The notes: generated from the letters alone by a model not told the origin. Counted from the first letter of the stretch, positions 10,804-24,650 are shown. The stretch is 64,000 bases of DNA from Parasponia andersonii (GCA_002914805.1 JXTB01000066.1:644236-708235), one strand, 5' to 3'. Numbers and translations: made by a program.

Positions 10804-13800
10804 AGCTGAAGAGACTAGAGAATGGGCTACCATATTTCCAGATCGGGAAACATGACAACAAGAACCAATTCTAGCACTACGTAAAAGTTGTCTAATATTA
10901 GAAATAACTGAAAAGAAAGGTGAGAATGAGTCACAAGACCAAAACAGATAAACAACTTCAGTAGCATCAGTTTCAATAATAGAAACGGAAAATCCCTTTT
11001 CAAGAGCTATTCTCAAACCTTTACGCAGAACCATTAATTCACCAAGTATAACTGATAAGTTATCTCGAATCTTCACTGCCCAACTTAAAAGTACTATCCT
11101 AAAGCCATCTCGAAGAACACCGCCTACACCAACAAATCCAGATCCATTCCTAATCACCACATCCGAGTTCAGTTTCAGTTGCCTATGAACAGGAGGTAGC
11201 CAGTGGGCATTATGAGGATGAATTGATAAAAACAAAACACAAGCTAACCGAGAGGAGGAGAGATGAAACTCCTCAAGATAACTTTTACAAAAATCAACTA
11301 GTTCATACTCCATCCGAGTACTCCATCCGAGCATATCTCCCATGAACAACGTTATTGCGATCATTCCAAAGAGCCCAAAGTAAAATAAAGAAAAGCTCAA
11401 AGATATCCTTATGAACACGTGAGAACATAGTGGGAAGGAAAACATCCATAGGGCAACACAATAATGGTCTGATGACATTTCAAAGATTAGAAAGTACCCA
11501 CACCATTTCTGCCCATTCACATAAAAGAAAACAGTGATTCACATCTTTCGGACCACATTGGCAAAGAGGACAGATGCTATCAATAACAACACCACGACTA
11601 AAGAGATTTGTCTTTGTTGGGAGAGCGTCATGAAAAATGTGCCATACTAGGATTCGAACTTTAGGTGGGATATTTAACTTCCAAAAGCCCTTCCACCATT
11701 TATTTGTAAGAGAAGAAATGGAACTAGTCGGAATGGTCTCCATTAATGCCAAATGGTAACCAGACTTCACATTATAACTTCCCCTACAGTCATAGTGCTA
11801 GATCAATTTATCTATTGTATCTTCAAAGTATAACGGAATGACTAAAATAACTTCCTAGTCTACAGGATAATAATGAGCTCTTATGGCCTCTTCATTCCAA
11901 ATTCCAGAATGAGAAATAAAATCACTAACCATCTGAAGAGAGGTACTGCGAGTAACGGTCTTAAAAGTTGTTGGTCTTGGGATCCAAGGATCCTCAAAAA
12001 ATTGAAGTGCCATTACCAACTTGCCAACGGAGACCCTAAATAAATAACTCCCTACCCCAAATAATACTCTTCCAAAGCCACGAAGAATTGGCCTTAGCAT
12101 CAGCTAACAAAAAGGAAGAATGTTGAAAATATTTACCTTTGAGTACCAAAGCGGCTAGGGATTGAGGTTCTGAAATGAGTCTCCAAGCTTGCTTAGCCAC
12201 AAGAGCTTGATTAAAAAGATGTAAGTCTCTAAATCCTAACCCTCCTAGTCCTTTAGGCAAACAAATATTATCCCATTTAATTCATGCTATTTTCCTGTGT
12301 CCATCCTTACTGCCCCACCAAAACTGTAGAAACAGTGACCGAATCTCATCACAAAGACCAATAGGGAGCTTGAATAAACTCATGACATAGGTAGGAACTG
12401 CCTGAAGTACCGTCTTGATCAAAATTTCTCTACCCCCTACAGAAAACATATTCCGTCTCCAAGCCTATACCCGTTTCCAAATCCGCTCCTAAATGCCTTC
12501 AAAAGTTCGATTTTTTACTTTTTCCAACAACAGTTGGGAGGCCAAGATAAACATCATGAGATTGAACTACTGTTAGACCAAACACTGAAACAATAGACTG
12601 CCTATCATCACAATCCACATTAGGAGAAAAAGTTATTGAAGATTTCTCCATATTTATCTTCTGTCCCGAAGCTAACTCATATCTCTTTAAAACCAATAGA
12701 AGTGAATGTGTATCATGAAGATTAGCTCTAGTAAAAACAATGCTATCGTCAGCAAAAAACAAGTGGCTTATCCTATGTCCCGAAACTGAACAACGAAACC
12801 ACATTATGTCTCCATCAAATTCAGCCTTCCTCAATAAAGAAGAGAACGCCTCTGCACAAAGCAAAAAAGAGATATGGAGACAAAGGACAACCTTGGCGAA
12901 GTCCTCTAGTAGGGACAATGTTCACTTCTGGCTTATCATTCAGGAGTACTTGAAAGGAAGAGGTCGTAATGTAATTGAGCACACGTTGGACCTATCTACT
13001 ACCGAAGCCCATTTTCTCCATGACTCGCTCCAGAAACACCCACTCAACACGATCATAGGTCTTACTCATGTCAAGTTTCAGTGCCAAAAATCCTTTTTTG
13101 CCATTATTTCTATGACGAAGAGAATGTAAGAGTTCAAAGGCAACAATTGCATTATCTGTAATCAATCTGCCAGGAACAAAGGCACTTTGATTGTGTGAAA
13201 TCAGACTGGGTAGGAATTTCTTCAGTCTATTAGCTAGCATCTTTGTGAAAATTTTATATGTCACATTACATAAACTAATAGGTCGGTAATCTGCCACCGA
13301 CAAAGGATCCTTCTTCTTCTTCGGAATGAGAACAATATACATCTTATTCATTGGTTCAATAGACCTTCCTTCATTCAAAACACTGAGGCAAGCATTAGCA
13401 ACTCGACCACCCACTGTACCCCAGTTTTTCTGAAAAAACAAAGCATGAAAACCATCCAGTCCCGGTGCGTTTGTTGGCCCAATCTGAAAAACTACCTCTG
13501 TGACGTCGTCATAAGAGAAATCTGCATCCAGCTTAGTACTGGATTGTACAGACAATCTACTAGATATAGCAACAAGAACACTCTCCAATGCCTCCAAACT
13601 CGGGTTTAAGGATTCAAAGATAGTCTTAAAATAATCTTCGATAATGCTAACCACATCCTCTTTCTCCTCAACCCATAATCCATTAGGGTCTTTTAGCTTG
13701 TGGATGGTATTCTTCTTTCTCCTGTTAGAAGCTTTAGCGTGGAAATATGCAGTGTTTCCATCACCAGAAGATAGCCATTCAGACCTAGATCGTTGCTTCC

Positions 13801-14270
13801 AATACGACTCCTCAGAGAGCAATAACTCTTCCAACTTTTTCTCTAACTTTTTAATCTCCCCCATGACCTCTCCAACATCAACCTTAGAGTACAATTCTTT
13901 CAAATTTTTCCTAGTTTGCCCAATTAACTTCTTAAAAGAACCAAAAGTCCGAATACCCCATCTCTTCAAATGATCTCCACAACAATGAATACTAGAATTC
14001 AAATCTTCAATAGGATCATGGGAAAATGAACCCCGCAACCAGGAAGTCTGGACCTCTTCTTGGAATTCAGTACTGCGCAACCATAATGGCTCAAAACAAA
14101 ATCGGGACACTGGCTGTCCCAAGAGAATATCACCACCATCCATACGAAGTATGATAGGGCAATGATCTGAATTTTCAAAATCTCATCTGTCAAGTTGTTC
14201 TTGTATAAAATCACCCATGTCTCCCTTATTACTCCAAGTAAAAGGAGTACTCATGCCTCGCTTATCATTA
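10786..14270 (-). mobile_element. L1-type LINE (plant, with RNase H), 5'-truncated, copy A
   Basis: Non-LTR retrotransposon read on the minus strand. From its 5' side: the end of an AP endonuclease domain (about 14270-14150, FTWSN and SDHCPI motifs), then reverse transcriptase. RT blocks seen are [22 protein letters not shown] and FADDSIVF (about 13300, 13070 and 12770). A zinc-finger-like zf-RVT domain follows (about 11770-11530, ICPLCQCG...NHCFLLC), then an RNase H domain (about 11190-10800) keeping the acidic residues of NSD, GEL and ETD. The 5' part (ORF1 and most of the endonuclease) is missing, as usual for LINE insertions. The frame is broken by several shifts and stops, including one in the endonuclease end and others between RT and zf-RVT, so this is a dead copy. 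Confidence 0.9.
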
Positions 14271-14914
14271 TTTGTTTTGAAAAAATAATTTTCTACTTTT
14301 AACAGCAAAAAATAATTTTTTCAGTTAGGACGCCAAACTCTCCTTAATTTCTACGAAAAAGCTACACAATCCTCAGTGTGTATGCAGATAAAACAACCAT
14401 GTTGATTTTGATTTTGATTTTTTGTTCCGAACACGATCTCAATCTCTCAAGTGAATGTTAAAGAGTGGGAAAAAAGAAAGAACGTATTAAGAGACATGGC
14501 AGCCAAAAAAAGTCGTGTGATTTAGCTGCCTTTTTCTTTCTTTCTTTTTTTCAAAGGTAAATGAGTTGAACTTTCACATTTTTTCAAACCATTTATTGGA
14601 TAGTGTTTTTTTTTTTTTTTTTTTTTAATGATTAAAGAATACATAGATTGAAAAGTCTCAACTGGGGTGTCATGTTCATCAACGGTAAGAGACAAATAAT
14701 TGCGGATTACACAACTATTTTTAACCGTTAACACCTAGATTATTCTCGTAGAAAGTTTACTGAGCACTATTGGCACCATAAACTCCATTTTGCCGGTATT
14801 TTAGAAAATCAACTACAATCAATGTTACACGAAATAGCACTTCTAGCAAGTGTGTAGGCCGTTTGGAAATGGCAAGTACCACCACCCACGGTTTTCAATA
14901 ACGATATTATGTCG
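14271..14914. other. Spacer between the two LINE copies
   Basis: AT-rich and non-coding, with a T-run of about 22 bases near 14606-14627. The second LINE's 3' end probably lies near 14,880-14,914. No poly(A) tail or target duplication was found with confidence for either LINE. Confidence 0.4.
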
Positions 14915-17900
14915 CTAGTAATGAGATTTGAAGAAGCGAGACCACTCTAATTGATGGAAATCACCGAGTTGATATGGTTGGACGCGACAATCACTTTCCG
15001 TCATGTCGACCGCAAGACGGGCCTCTTGAGTGAACATTACGCCCTCTCTAATGGCTAACAGCTCCGCCGTTAATGGATCAAAGCGTCTAGCCAACTTGTA
15101 GGTGAGAGTGGCCCGAACAGTAGTGGTATGATCTCGAATACTACCGATATGATCCCAAATAATACCACTAATACCAATAAAGTCATAACCGTCGAAAGAA
15201 GCTGTATCGACATTTAATTTGAGCTCCCCTAAAGCTGGTTTCTCCCATTCTCGCCGATTTGTCCCTGGATGGCGGTTGTTGAGTAACCGAGAGGTTGTGT
15301 GCTTTCTGGTATTCAAAGAGATAGGTACCTGCATCTTTGATCACAGCTAGATAGTCCTTACTGACTTACTTGTGGACAAACTTGTTTCTTTCTCTCCAGA
15401 TATACCAGAGTATAACACAGAGTGCCTCAAAATCATCTTTTGATAATAACTGAAAAAAGGTGGAGAAGGAAGTCCTCCATGGATTCGCCCCGAAAGCCAT
15501 CAATAGTTAAAACCCCAGAAGGCCTTGTTAACCTCGCACCCCACAAGAGCATACCACACCAACTCAATCGTATCACCACAGCGACCACACCCTCGATAAT
15601 CATTACGCCCCTGCAGTGCAGATCGTTGAAGCAAGGAAAGATCCCATAGTAACAATGCCAAATGAAGATTTTTATTTTGTTTGAAATCTGGAGGTTCCAT
15701 AAATATCTCCACCACTTACTAAGAGCACCATGACGAGAGCACTCTACCTCTCGGTTGATATTTATGAGAGCTCCATATCCTGACTTGACTGGGTACTCGT
15801 CGTTCAGATCAAAGTGCCAAGATAAGCAATAATGCTTGAGATCAGGTCTTTGTCTACTGGCCATAATTTGCTGTTAAGAGCATCTTCAGGAGGTTACTAA
15901 CTGACGAGCAAGCATTAGTCAGTGTAGGAGTTGTGATGGGCCGAAAGATTGAGAGCCGAGAAAGCCACGGGTCATTAAAAATGGATACATCCTTTCCATT
16001 ACCCATGTGCCACCTGATACCTAACTCAAGAGTCCCTTCCCTTGCCCCTATATTACACTTCTCCAAATATAAGAAGGATTTGTTCCCAGTGGAGCTTTTA
16101 GGAAGGAGGAGTTTTGATAGTATTTGGTTTTCAGGACTTGGGCTATCAAGGACTGGGGGTATTAGATCAACCTCTGCTTCTGTTTGGCTAATAACGCTCT
16201 ATTAAAGGTGTTGAAGTCCCTAAAACCCATCCCCACCATCCGTCTTAGGATTGCACAAATTCTCTCACTTGCTCCAATGAATTTTCTTACCACTCCACCG
16301 GAATCTAGCAATCATAGCTTAGAGGTCCTGGAAAAGAGTTGCTGGAATTCCAAAGACATCTATTGTATATGTTGGAATAGCCATAGCTGTTGCTTTGAGG
16401 AGGACTTCCTTACCACTAACAGAGAACAGTTCACTTTTCCACTTTTGTAGCTTCTTCCAAAGTCTTTCCTTCGTCATATTAAAAGAGCTCCTTTTGTTTC
16501 AACCCAGCACGAACGGTAGACCCAAATATTTGGAATGAGAAGCCTCATAAGAGAGGTTGAGCAACTGTTGGATCGTCTATCTCATGGCAATTTCCACATT
16601 GGGACTATAAGTAATACAACTCTTATGAAAGTTTACGGTCTGGCCTGAAGCTCGCTCATATGTTTGAAGAATGGATTTGACAGTTCCATATTCATCCAAG
16701 TTGGCTTTACAAAATATAATGCTATCATCTGCAAAGAAGAGATGAGAGATTCGTAGGGCCGTTACGAGTACATGTGAACCTCGTTAGTGTCCCTTGCCTT
16801 TCGGCGTTGTGAATAAGCCGCGAGAAGTCTTCTGCACAAAGAAGGAACAACATGGGGATGAGGAGCATCTCTGACGTAGCCCACGCTGCGGTCTGACCAT
16901 TCCTTGAGGAACTCCATTCATGATGAAGGAAAAGGAGGAGAAGGAAATACACTTGCCTACCAGCTCTCTCCATTTCTCATTAAAGCCCAATCTAGACATA
17001 ACCCGATCCAAGAAGGACCACTCCACGCAGTCATAGGCTTTGCTCATATTTAGTTTGAGGCCAAGCTACCCCCGAGTATCGTTATTCTTTCTTTTCAAAG
17101 AATGCATGAGCTTAAAGGTGATGACGGTGTTGTCTGAAATGAGGCGATTAGGAATGAAAGCACTTTAATTCTCCGAAATAATCTCTTGTAGAACTCGTCG
17201 AAAACGGTTGGCCATAGTCTTAGTAATGATCTTGTAAATGACGTTGCATAGGCTGATTGGCCGATAATCTTAGACCCGTCGAGGATTTTTAACTTTCGTG
17301 ATGAGAACAACATTGGTGTGGTTAAGGTCCCTGATTTCTCTTGCATTGTTGAGCACTCCCAGACATAGTTCCAAAACTGCCTCTTTAATCTCTTCGGGGG
17401 TGAAAGGCTTTGAAAGTTCTTTATTCATCTCATCAGTCATTCGAGGTTATACGAATCTAAGGGCGTTGGTAAATTCGTCTTCAGAGGGTCTTTGAGAAGT
17501 AAAGACATCGGAGACGTATCTTTGAATAGTAGCTACCGCATCCTCTTTTTTGTCTCTCCATCTCCCATCTTCATCTTCAATCCCATTGATCAAGTTTTTC
17601 TTTTTCCGTTGAGAAGACTCTGAATGGAAGAGCTTTGTATTGGCATCTCCCGCCTTGAGCCATTCAACTCTAGCTCTTTGCTTCCAATAATACTCTTCCA
17701 AGATGAGGTTTTTTTCGAGCTGTTTGTTAAGTGTGTGAATCTTACTCCAGGTATCCGCTTTCTGGCACCCCATGTAAAGAGACTCTAATTCACTACGGAT
17801 GTTCCTGACAGACTTTGGAAAGATTTCCAAACCTACGACACTTCCACACCTCGAGGTTCTTAGCACAATTCCGTAGGCTAGCCATAAAAGAAGAAGCAGA

Positions 17901-18555
17901 ACCAGTGAAGATTGTTTGTAACCAAGACTCGACAGTCACACTCCCACACTCCTCTTCTCTCGTCCACCAAGGTTCAAATCGAAATCCTTGGGCATGTGTA
18001 CCTCCTCTTCGAAGCGAAGCCGGCCGGTTTAAAGACAAACGCACCACCCTATGATCAGACCCCCAAAAATCTAAATGCTCCACCCAACTTTCTAGGAAGA
18101 GGTCCTTCCAATCTGTGGAACTAACAGCTTTGTCAATCATTTCCTGAACGTACCAACATCAGAACGCCCATTATTCCAAGTCATAGAGGGACCAACAAAA
18201 CCCAAATCTACTAAGCCACAGTCATCCAAAATAGAGCGAAATCAATCCATAAGAGAACCTACTTTATTGGACCCTCCAATCTTTTCGTTTATACTCAGGA
18301 TGGCATTAAAGTCTCCCAAGCAACACCGAGGAATATCCATTAAAGCATGAAGTCTCCTGAGTAGGTCCTAAGAGTCTCGTCGCTGTGCCCGATTGGGATT
18401 TCCATAAAAACCGGTGAATCTCCAAGTATTCGATTTATCATCCACAACAATCGTGTCAATATGAAACTGAGAAAAACTACGAAGATTAATATCGCATACA
18501 TCACTCCAAAAATGGATTAAATCACCATTTCTACCCGCAAAGTCCACGTGAAAAT
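14915..18555 (-). mobile_element. L1-type LINE copy B, main part (3' side of the split element)
   Basis: Same family architecture as copy A, read on the minus strand. It has an endonuclease C-terminal half (about 18555-18040, with FYGNP and GSDHR), a linker (17866-17447) and reverse transcriptase (about 17346-16725, with MSKAYDCVEW). A zf-RVT domain (15864-15433, FIWHCYYGIFPC) and RNase H (15334-14915, LNVDTA and AELLAI) follow. The codons diverge from copy A, so it is a separate insertion rather than a duplication. Several stops and frameshifts make it inactive. At 18555 the endonuclease is cut by a gypsy element; its N-terminal part resumes at 32471. Confidence 0.88.
18551..18555. repeat. 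Target-site duplication, left copy (AAAAT)
   Basis: AAAAT directly precedes the TGTTGGTG end of the gypsy element and is repeated at 32466-32470 right after its other end. Five bases is the usual duplication length for LTR retrotransposons. Confidence 0.9.
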
Positions 18556-19334
18556 TGTTGGTGCAGTTCTTACCATCCACATGTATCTGAAATACTGATA
18601 TTGTACCTACCAACCATATAAATATCATCGCTATCCCAGAGTACTTTTGACTTCAAGTCGGATCGAAAAGGCGGGGATGGCTATCTGCAAAAACTCTCTA
18701 ATGCTTAAGTCAGATATTTACCTCTGAAATTGAATAGCAAAGATTAAGTTTTTCTCTTACTTATAAATTTTTATATATCTCTCTATATCTATCTCCCTTC
18801 AGGGGGACGCATGACTCATATATATAAAATCCTGGAACTAAGAACCTTCTAGCTCTCAATCCCAGGATCGAGTACCTTTTCTCATCATGACTTACTCAAG
18901 AAATCACGGGCCGTGGTTACCGTAATTTCCCTTACATTGTCGTGACCTGCAATCTGTCGTCCCCTATGGCTCGAGCCGGATGAGAGTGAGACTTTAACAA
19001 ACCGTCATCTTGTCAGGATGGTCTGCCCAATGCGCACACCTACTCAGGATTGCATTAAAGGCCCTATCCGAGTCTGGAGCAGCGCGCTGCCTCCAATGAT
19101 CTTCTGGTGGAAGACCCTCGAGACTCCTGACCCCCAACTGTCGAGGTAAGAATTAGATTTGGCCGAACCCGTCCAGGATCTGGGATGGATTCTGCCCTGG
19201 CCTACGATAACCCACAGGCCCATACGGTATCACGTGCGACTCGTGTCTGGACACATGTCGGACGGCATGCCGCTTACCACCTGTTCTGCCACTTAATTGT
19301 CCACGTGGTACATGATCTAGGAGTAGGCCCTACA
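18556..19334 (-). repeat. LTR (3' with respect to gag-pol)
   Basis: About 779 bp, from TGTTGGTG to CCCTACA on the plus strand. It matches 31775-32465 and, in opposite orientation, the solo LTR at 42105-43053. On the minus strand it holds a TATA-like AGATATATAAAAA near 18770-18790, the expected LTR promoter direction. Confidence 0.88.
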
Positions 19335-19350
19335 ACTACCCCCATTTCCC
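19335..19350 (-). other. Polypurine tract of the gypsy element
   Basis: On the minus strand GGGAAATGGGGGTAGT sits directly before the TGTAGGG end of the 3' LTR, as a plus-strand primer should. Confidence 0.75.
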
Positions 19351-19575
19351 TATTTGATGGATTCGCATCCATCAAGTGGGGAAATCATGCCTCCAGTCCG
19401 CCAATTCGAAGGGTGTGCGTGGCTCATTACTGCCATTATTCCCCAATTACAGATACTGGTACACGCCAACTCGTGTCACGATTTTTTCAAATTTTGAAAT
19501 TCTAACGCTTCTGATTTCCTCGCACTGTTCTCCTTTAGGGAAAATTCTTTAGCGTCCTCCCTATAAAAACCTCAC

Positions 19576-22500
19576 TTGCACTCATTTCTTACTTTACCGA
19601 AATTCCCAAGTGCTCCTGCTTCCTTTCTTTCAAAATATTCGGCCTTCTCGAATCTTAGGGTTCTCGAGTCCTTTTTTTCCTCGAGACTTCTGTCCTCTTC
19701 GATCGTATCCATAATAATGGCTCCGAACCAGAATCAGAAGCTCCGCCCCTTCACGAATTTCGAGTTGGACTCATTAAGGAGGCAGCTCTACTTCCCTGGC
19801 GGAGTCATCTTACAAAGGGTCGACGGCCTGGCAGACTGGTACCTTCGCCCCTCCTCCCCCGAAGGCTGCATCGTCCTAGGGAGGAAACACCTAGAATGGC
19901 TACAATTTCTCCTTCCTCCCCTAGTCCACCAGTTCTCCAACCTGACGAGGATTCACCCGATACAATTGAACGCTAACGCGGTCATGATCCTAATGGGGTT
20001 ATCTGCTCTGTCAGTCCTCCTCGATATGCATATCGACCTAGAGGTGGTCTTCTATGCCTTACAAGCTTACCCTCATCCCTAAAAGGAGCTCTTAATCTAC
20101 TTTCTACCTCTAGCCGCTTCTGGGGCACCATGTTTTCTGGGGTCTGCCGAGGTCGGACAAGCAGTAGGATTCTCATTCCAGGCTGTACGCCATTGGAGGG
20201 GTATAATGCTCTCCTTGGGTGAACGGGGAGCGTTTCCAAATCCCCCCATTTTTTCTGCAAAGTAAGTACTGAGTTATGCTTTGATTTTTGGGTCTGAGTG
20301 AGCTTTGCCCATTTTTACTCATGATATCTGGCCTCGTGCAGCCTCTGTAGAGAAAAACAGGTTTGAGCCACGGCCGTCAGTGGGGCGGCTCAAAGAGCTG
20401 GAGGGGGTCATCGTCTTCGGATCCTCTGGGGATTGCTGACATATTTAGGCCTTTCTAAATCCCCAGGTGATGAACATGATGCCGAGGATGGTCTCTAATC
20501 TTCCTTTCCCGCTGGACACGTGGGTCATCTCCAAGCTGTTGGAATAATGTCATATAAAGCAGTTTATTATTTAGACATTATAAACAATATTTATTGGATT
20601 ATTTAGTATCTATTTGTTATTAATAAATTCCATGTTATGAATTTCTATTTCATTTATATCCCATTGATATATATCTGATGTGTATATTTATCTTATGCAA
20701 ATATCTAAAAGATTCCAAGATATGAAATGAGTAATAAAAAATTATTCGTATGATGAATTCATATGTGGGAGACATTATATTATTTATTTCATTATGTCTA
20801 AATTAAATTATTCGCATTCTGCATATTGAAGATGGAATATTTTACTATGCCATAGAATGTAGTATTGTCTATTTAATTAATGAAGTCTCTAATTATCGAA
20901 GTGAGTCCTCAGATAGAAACACTAGTATGTTATAAGAAAGTTATAACAGCATCGAGTAAAATCTAGTTAATTAGAATTTGAGGTTAAGTGCCGTAACTCA
21001 AATTTCTAATTTTACTAATCTAGCATTATTATAGAAAACTTTAATCCTAGTAATTAACGAACTTACTTTCATGTGTTTTATCTTTTTGAGTTACTAAAGG
21101 ACTAGTTCTGATTTATGGTTCGAACTCCGGTATCTTGAAAGATAAGGTATACGAAATACGCAGAATATTTTTCATGATAGACACCATGCATATGATGTCA
21201 CTTTGAATTTTTTCAAGTACTTGGATAATATAAACCAGGGCCCTGGTATTCACTATATGAATTTGACTGTCTTGGTATAAGTAGATACAAACACCATAGT
21301 TAACTATTATTCATTAGATGAAAAATGGTAACTCAAAGGTAAATATGTACTAGAGGGGTAATACGGTAATTTCACCCTACTAGTACGGTATTGCATTAGG
21401 GGTATGTCTATAGGTATAGTATATGCTAAATGGATCAAGCTAATTAATTGTTAAAAAACTTCACAGAAAAATAAATGACATTTAGTCCAAGAGTTCAATA
21501 TTGGGCCTATAGTAATGTGCCCCAATATTAATGAACAAGGCCCAATCATAATTAAGAGTTAATTATGATATTGGATATATAGTCTATTGGAACTTGGGCT
21601 TTATGGATCCATCTGGTCCTCTGTCTAGCTCAAATTAAAGCCCAATAGTTATTTGATGATCAGTTGAGCCCAACAAGCCCAATAAGCCCATTAGGGTTTA
21701 CTAATCTCTCTATAGTTAAGATAAAAGTTCTCTAGCACATATATACAAGTATTACACGTGAAACACTCTTGCAGGAAGATAGTGTCACACACATAATAGA
21801 GAGAGAGAGAGCAGAGAAAATCGGCCACTACTAGGGATTCACTGTCCCTGATGTTTCGGCCATCCCGGAGAAATCGGTTTGAGGAGATTGTCTTCTTGTT
21901 CATCTGTGGATCTCTTTGTTGAGAATCAAGAAGATGACCACCTACCGGATCAATCAAACGGCTTTCGAGAATAGACGGGAAGATAAGAAGGTTGTGGAGC
22001 GAATCTGAGTATTGTTCTTGTTTAGATCAAGAGTTAATTTATGTTAGATCATGATCCGAAATGTTTTGTAAAAGAAAAATTTTAAACGACCAATTCTGCT
22101 GTATTTCTTGAATTTACAAAATTATGGTGTTCTTGAAAATGATTTTATGAAAATATTTTCCAGAAATTTATTCCAGCTAACACTAGCACAAGCACCTCCA
22201 GAGCTAGCTTGACACTTCTGTTCTGAACCGGTTCCACCAAGATGAGCAGAGCTGCATTGCCATGATGGGTCACCAGATCACGGCCTCAAGTTAGCTGGCA
22301 GGCCTCGACGACCTGGTGGCGCTGACCAGCCCTGAGCTTGAAGAGGCGGTAAAGCTCGTGATTGAGGAGTGCGTCAGGTTCCTAAACGAGGAGGCTGCTG
22401 CCCCTAAGAGGGTTAGGGGTGAGTTTATTCCATGCCTTGAGGTTTCGTCGATTAGGTTATGGCTGTGTTCTAATAAGATCGTTCGCTCTTGCAGGTTCGG

Positions 22501-24650
22501 ACGCTGGCCCTTCAGCAGATCCCTCCTCAGCAAAGGGGAGTACCATCGTCCACAGAGCCCGATCCAAGGTCCCTGCCGATCGACGTCTGGTGGGGTCCTC
22601 TGAGGACGAGGCAGGGGGGCAGGGAGTTGTCACCCCAAGAATGGGCTCGAATGATGAGCCGGAAGGTCTATCCGTATTCGGAGGCGAAGCACCCGTGGTG
22701 TCTTCCCCCGAGGCAGGCAGGCCTGCGACTCAGGAGACGCCGGCCATAAAGATTGTGTATGACAAAGGGGCACCTTTGAGCCTACTAGGGGAGCTTGCTG
22801 CATCGGCTCCTTCTGCCCCCAGCTCTGGCTCGAAGGCAGGCGCATGGTCCGGTGCTACTCGCTCCCGTGGAAAGATTGCCGAGCTCAGCGAAAGGGCTCC
22901 GAGGCTGAAGTCTCAACTGTCTTCCCCTCCTCCAGTCCCTATGAAGCGGGTCACGAAGTCGACCCATCCAAGGGCAGGAAAGCCCGGCAGGGAAGAAAGG
23001 CAGAACTGCTGCTTTTTCTAACAGTGACGATGACAGGGCTACTCTGATCGTTATGAGAAGGAGAAGGTCTGCGTGCGGTGGCCCGTCCAAGCACGTTGGT
23101 CAAGACAAGACCGAAATATTACAGCTAGGCGGGTCTCCAAGGGAGGTGGTAGCCAAGGCTGCAGAAGTGGCAGCGGTCGTGAGGGCTCCTTCTGCTAAGT
23201 GTGTGCCACCTCCAGCTGTTGCCGAAGGTGCACTTGGGGACGCCCTGCTTTCTACCGTCCCCACCTCTGCCACTTCAGGATCGTCAAAAGAAGCTACTGG
23301 AGTGCGTTTGGTAGGGGATGAAGGTGGCCTCGCGGTCGGCGGGGTGGAGTTGCGTTCCTCAGACACGGATGATGCCCAGGGAGAGGGTCCAACCGTGGAG
23401 TTCGAGCTAGAGGTGCCCTCCCTGGAGAATGTAAGGCTCATTACTGGCCGCAGCATTGTGCAGATTTGGCTCGTCTGGCCGTCATCTCCGTGTTTTCGGC
23501 ATCTTTGCTGAATACTGACTCCCTTTTTTTATATTCTGTAGCTAGCCGATGTCCAGTCTTTTCATTCCTCTCGTGTCTGTGAGCTGACCGGGCAGCTGAA
23601 TGCCTGTGCTATAGCGGCCGAGTGGAGCGAAGTCACCCTTGCCGCGTTGAGGGCAGACTTCGACCTGTATCGGAGCTTGGACGAGGCTAGGATCAGTAGC
23701 GTAGTGGCCCATGTTTTGAGCATCGAGAGGGCCAGACATGAAGAACTGGTCGCCAAGTTGGTCGAGGCAGATGGGAAGATCCAATTCTCGAAGTTGAGGT
23801 CCTGGGTTTGTGCTCGGAGCTCGAGGCTACCAGGTTGGCCCAAGCCGAGCTCAAGGTCAAGGAGCAGGAGCTGCAGAGCACAGAGGCTAAGATGAGGCTG
23901 ACTTTCATTGCTCACGATAGAGCCATCAAAAAGGCAAAGGAGGCGAGGAAAGCCGAGGTGAAAGCCAAGTTAGAGGCCTATTCCCTGCAATGCAGACTCG
24001 ACCGGTCCAACGAGGTAATCCGACATCTCTATTTGGATCACTGTAAACTGATGGAAGCTCACGTGAAGCTATCTCGCAAGCGCTGTGAAGATCTCGTCGA
24101 TATTAATAGTCTTTTGATCGACTTATCGTAGCGACAAGTGAAACTGAGGCTAGTGGCACTAAGAGATAGGCTGGCAGATACAGAGAAACTGAAGATAAGG
24201 TACTAGAGGTAGGTGGATATCCTTTTTGCAGAGAACTATAGGTCTAGCTGGGAAAACAGGGAATTTGAAGACCACACGAAGGCAGTGATACCAGACCAGT
24301 TCGATGAGCAGTATGATGTCGAGAGGGACCATTACTCCATCAGGTACTATATGCAGTAGTTAGAGGACGAGATTAATATCGTGTACCCTGCTGACATACT
24401 GAAAATGCTTGACGAAGATAATGACAGGCCCTCCACGTCTGCTTCAGCCGCCAAAGAGATAGTGCCTACTTCTGATCTACCAGAATAAGCTATAGAAGTT
24501 CCTGAGGGTCAGCCTGGTCCTAATGCTTCAGCTGGTAGAGGGTCAAGTGCGGTCGTCTTGTCTAGCGATGACTGTGAACCTGACGTGTCGTTCTCTACCA
24601 AGGCTAGGCTAAGTTTCGAAGCTAGCATCTCTCCCCTCGTCGGAGGTAAT
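19576..24650 (+). pseudogene. Antisense ORF of the Tat-type element (PF04195-like protein), fossil
   Basis: Runs opposite to gag-pol. The first part (from about 19716, MAPNQNQK) resembles the plant 'putative gypsy type transposon' domain, with a block like FPGGVILQRVDGLADWY and another like HLEWLQFLLPPLV. The middle is Ser/Pro/Ala-rich. The last part (about 23640-24130) is charged and likely coiled-coil (KAKEARKAEVKAKLEAY). A TATA-like CCTATAAAAACC at about 19559 could serve as its own promoter. The family's antisense genes may be spliced, and intron-like signals are seen here. It is interrupted by a 1.6-kb LTR insertion and is broken in several places. Function in the family is unknown. Confidence 0.7.
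20537..22182 (+). mobile_element. Solo-LTR-like insertion inside the antisense ORF
   Basis: About 1.65 kb starting TGTTGGAATAATG and ending TTATTCCAGCTAACA, an inverse pair with TG...CA ends. The composition is AT-rich and unlike the GC-richer antisense ORF on either side. It lacks coding domains, so a solo LTR is the simplest reading. The flanking five bases are CAAGC and CTAGC, an imperfect duplication. A TATA-like ACATATATACA near 21738 suggests plus orientation. The superfamily is not determined. Confidence 0.6.

Noticed and set aside
22419-23511. Several 80-200 aa frames on both strands
   Set aside because: They belong to, or shadow, the decayed GC-rich antisense gene of the Tat-type element; not independent genes.
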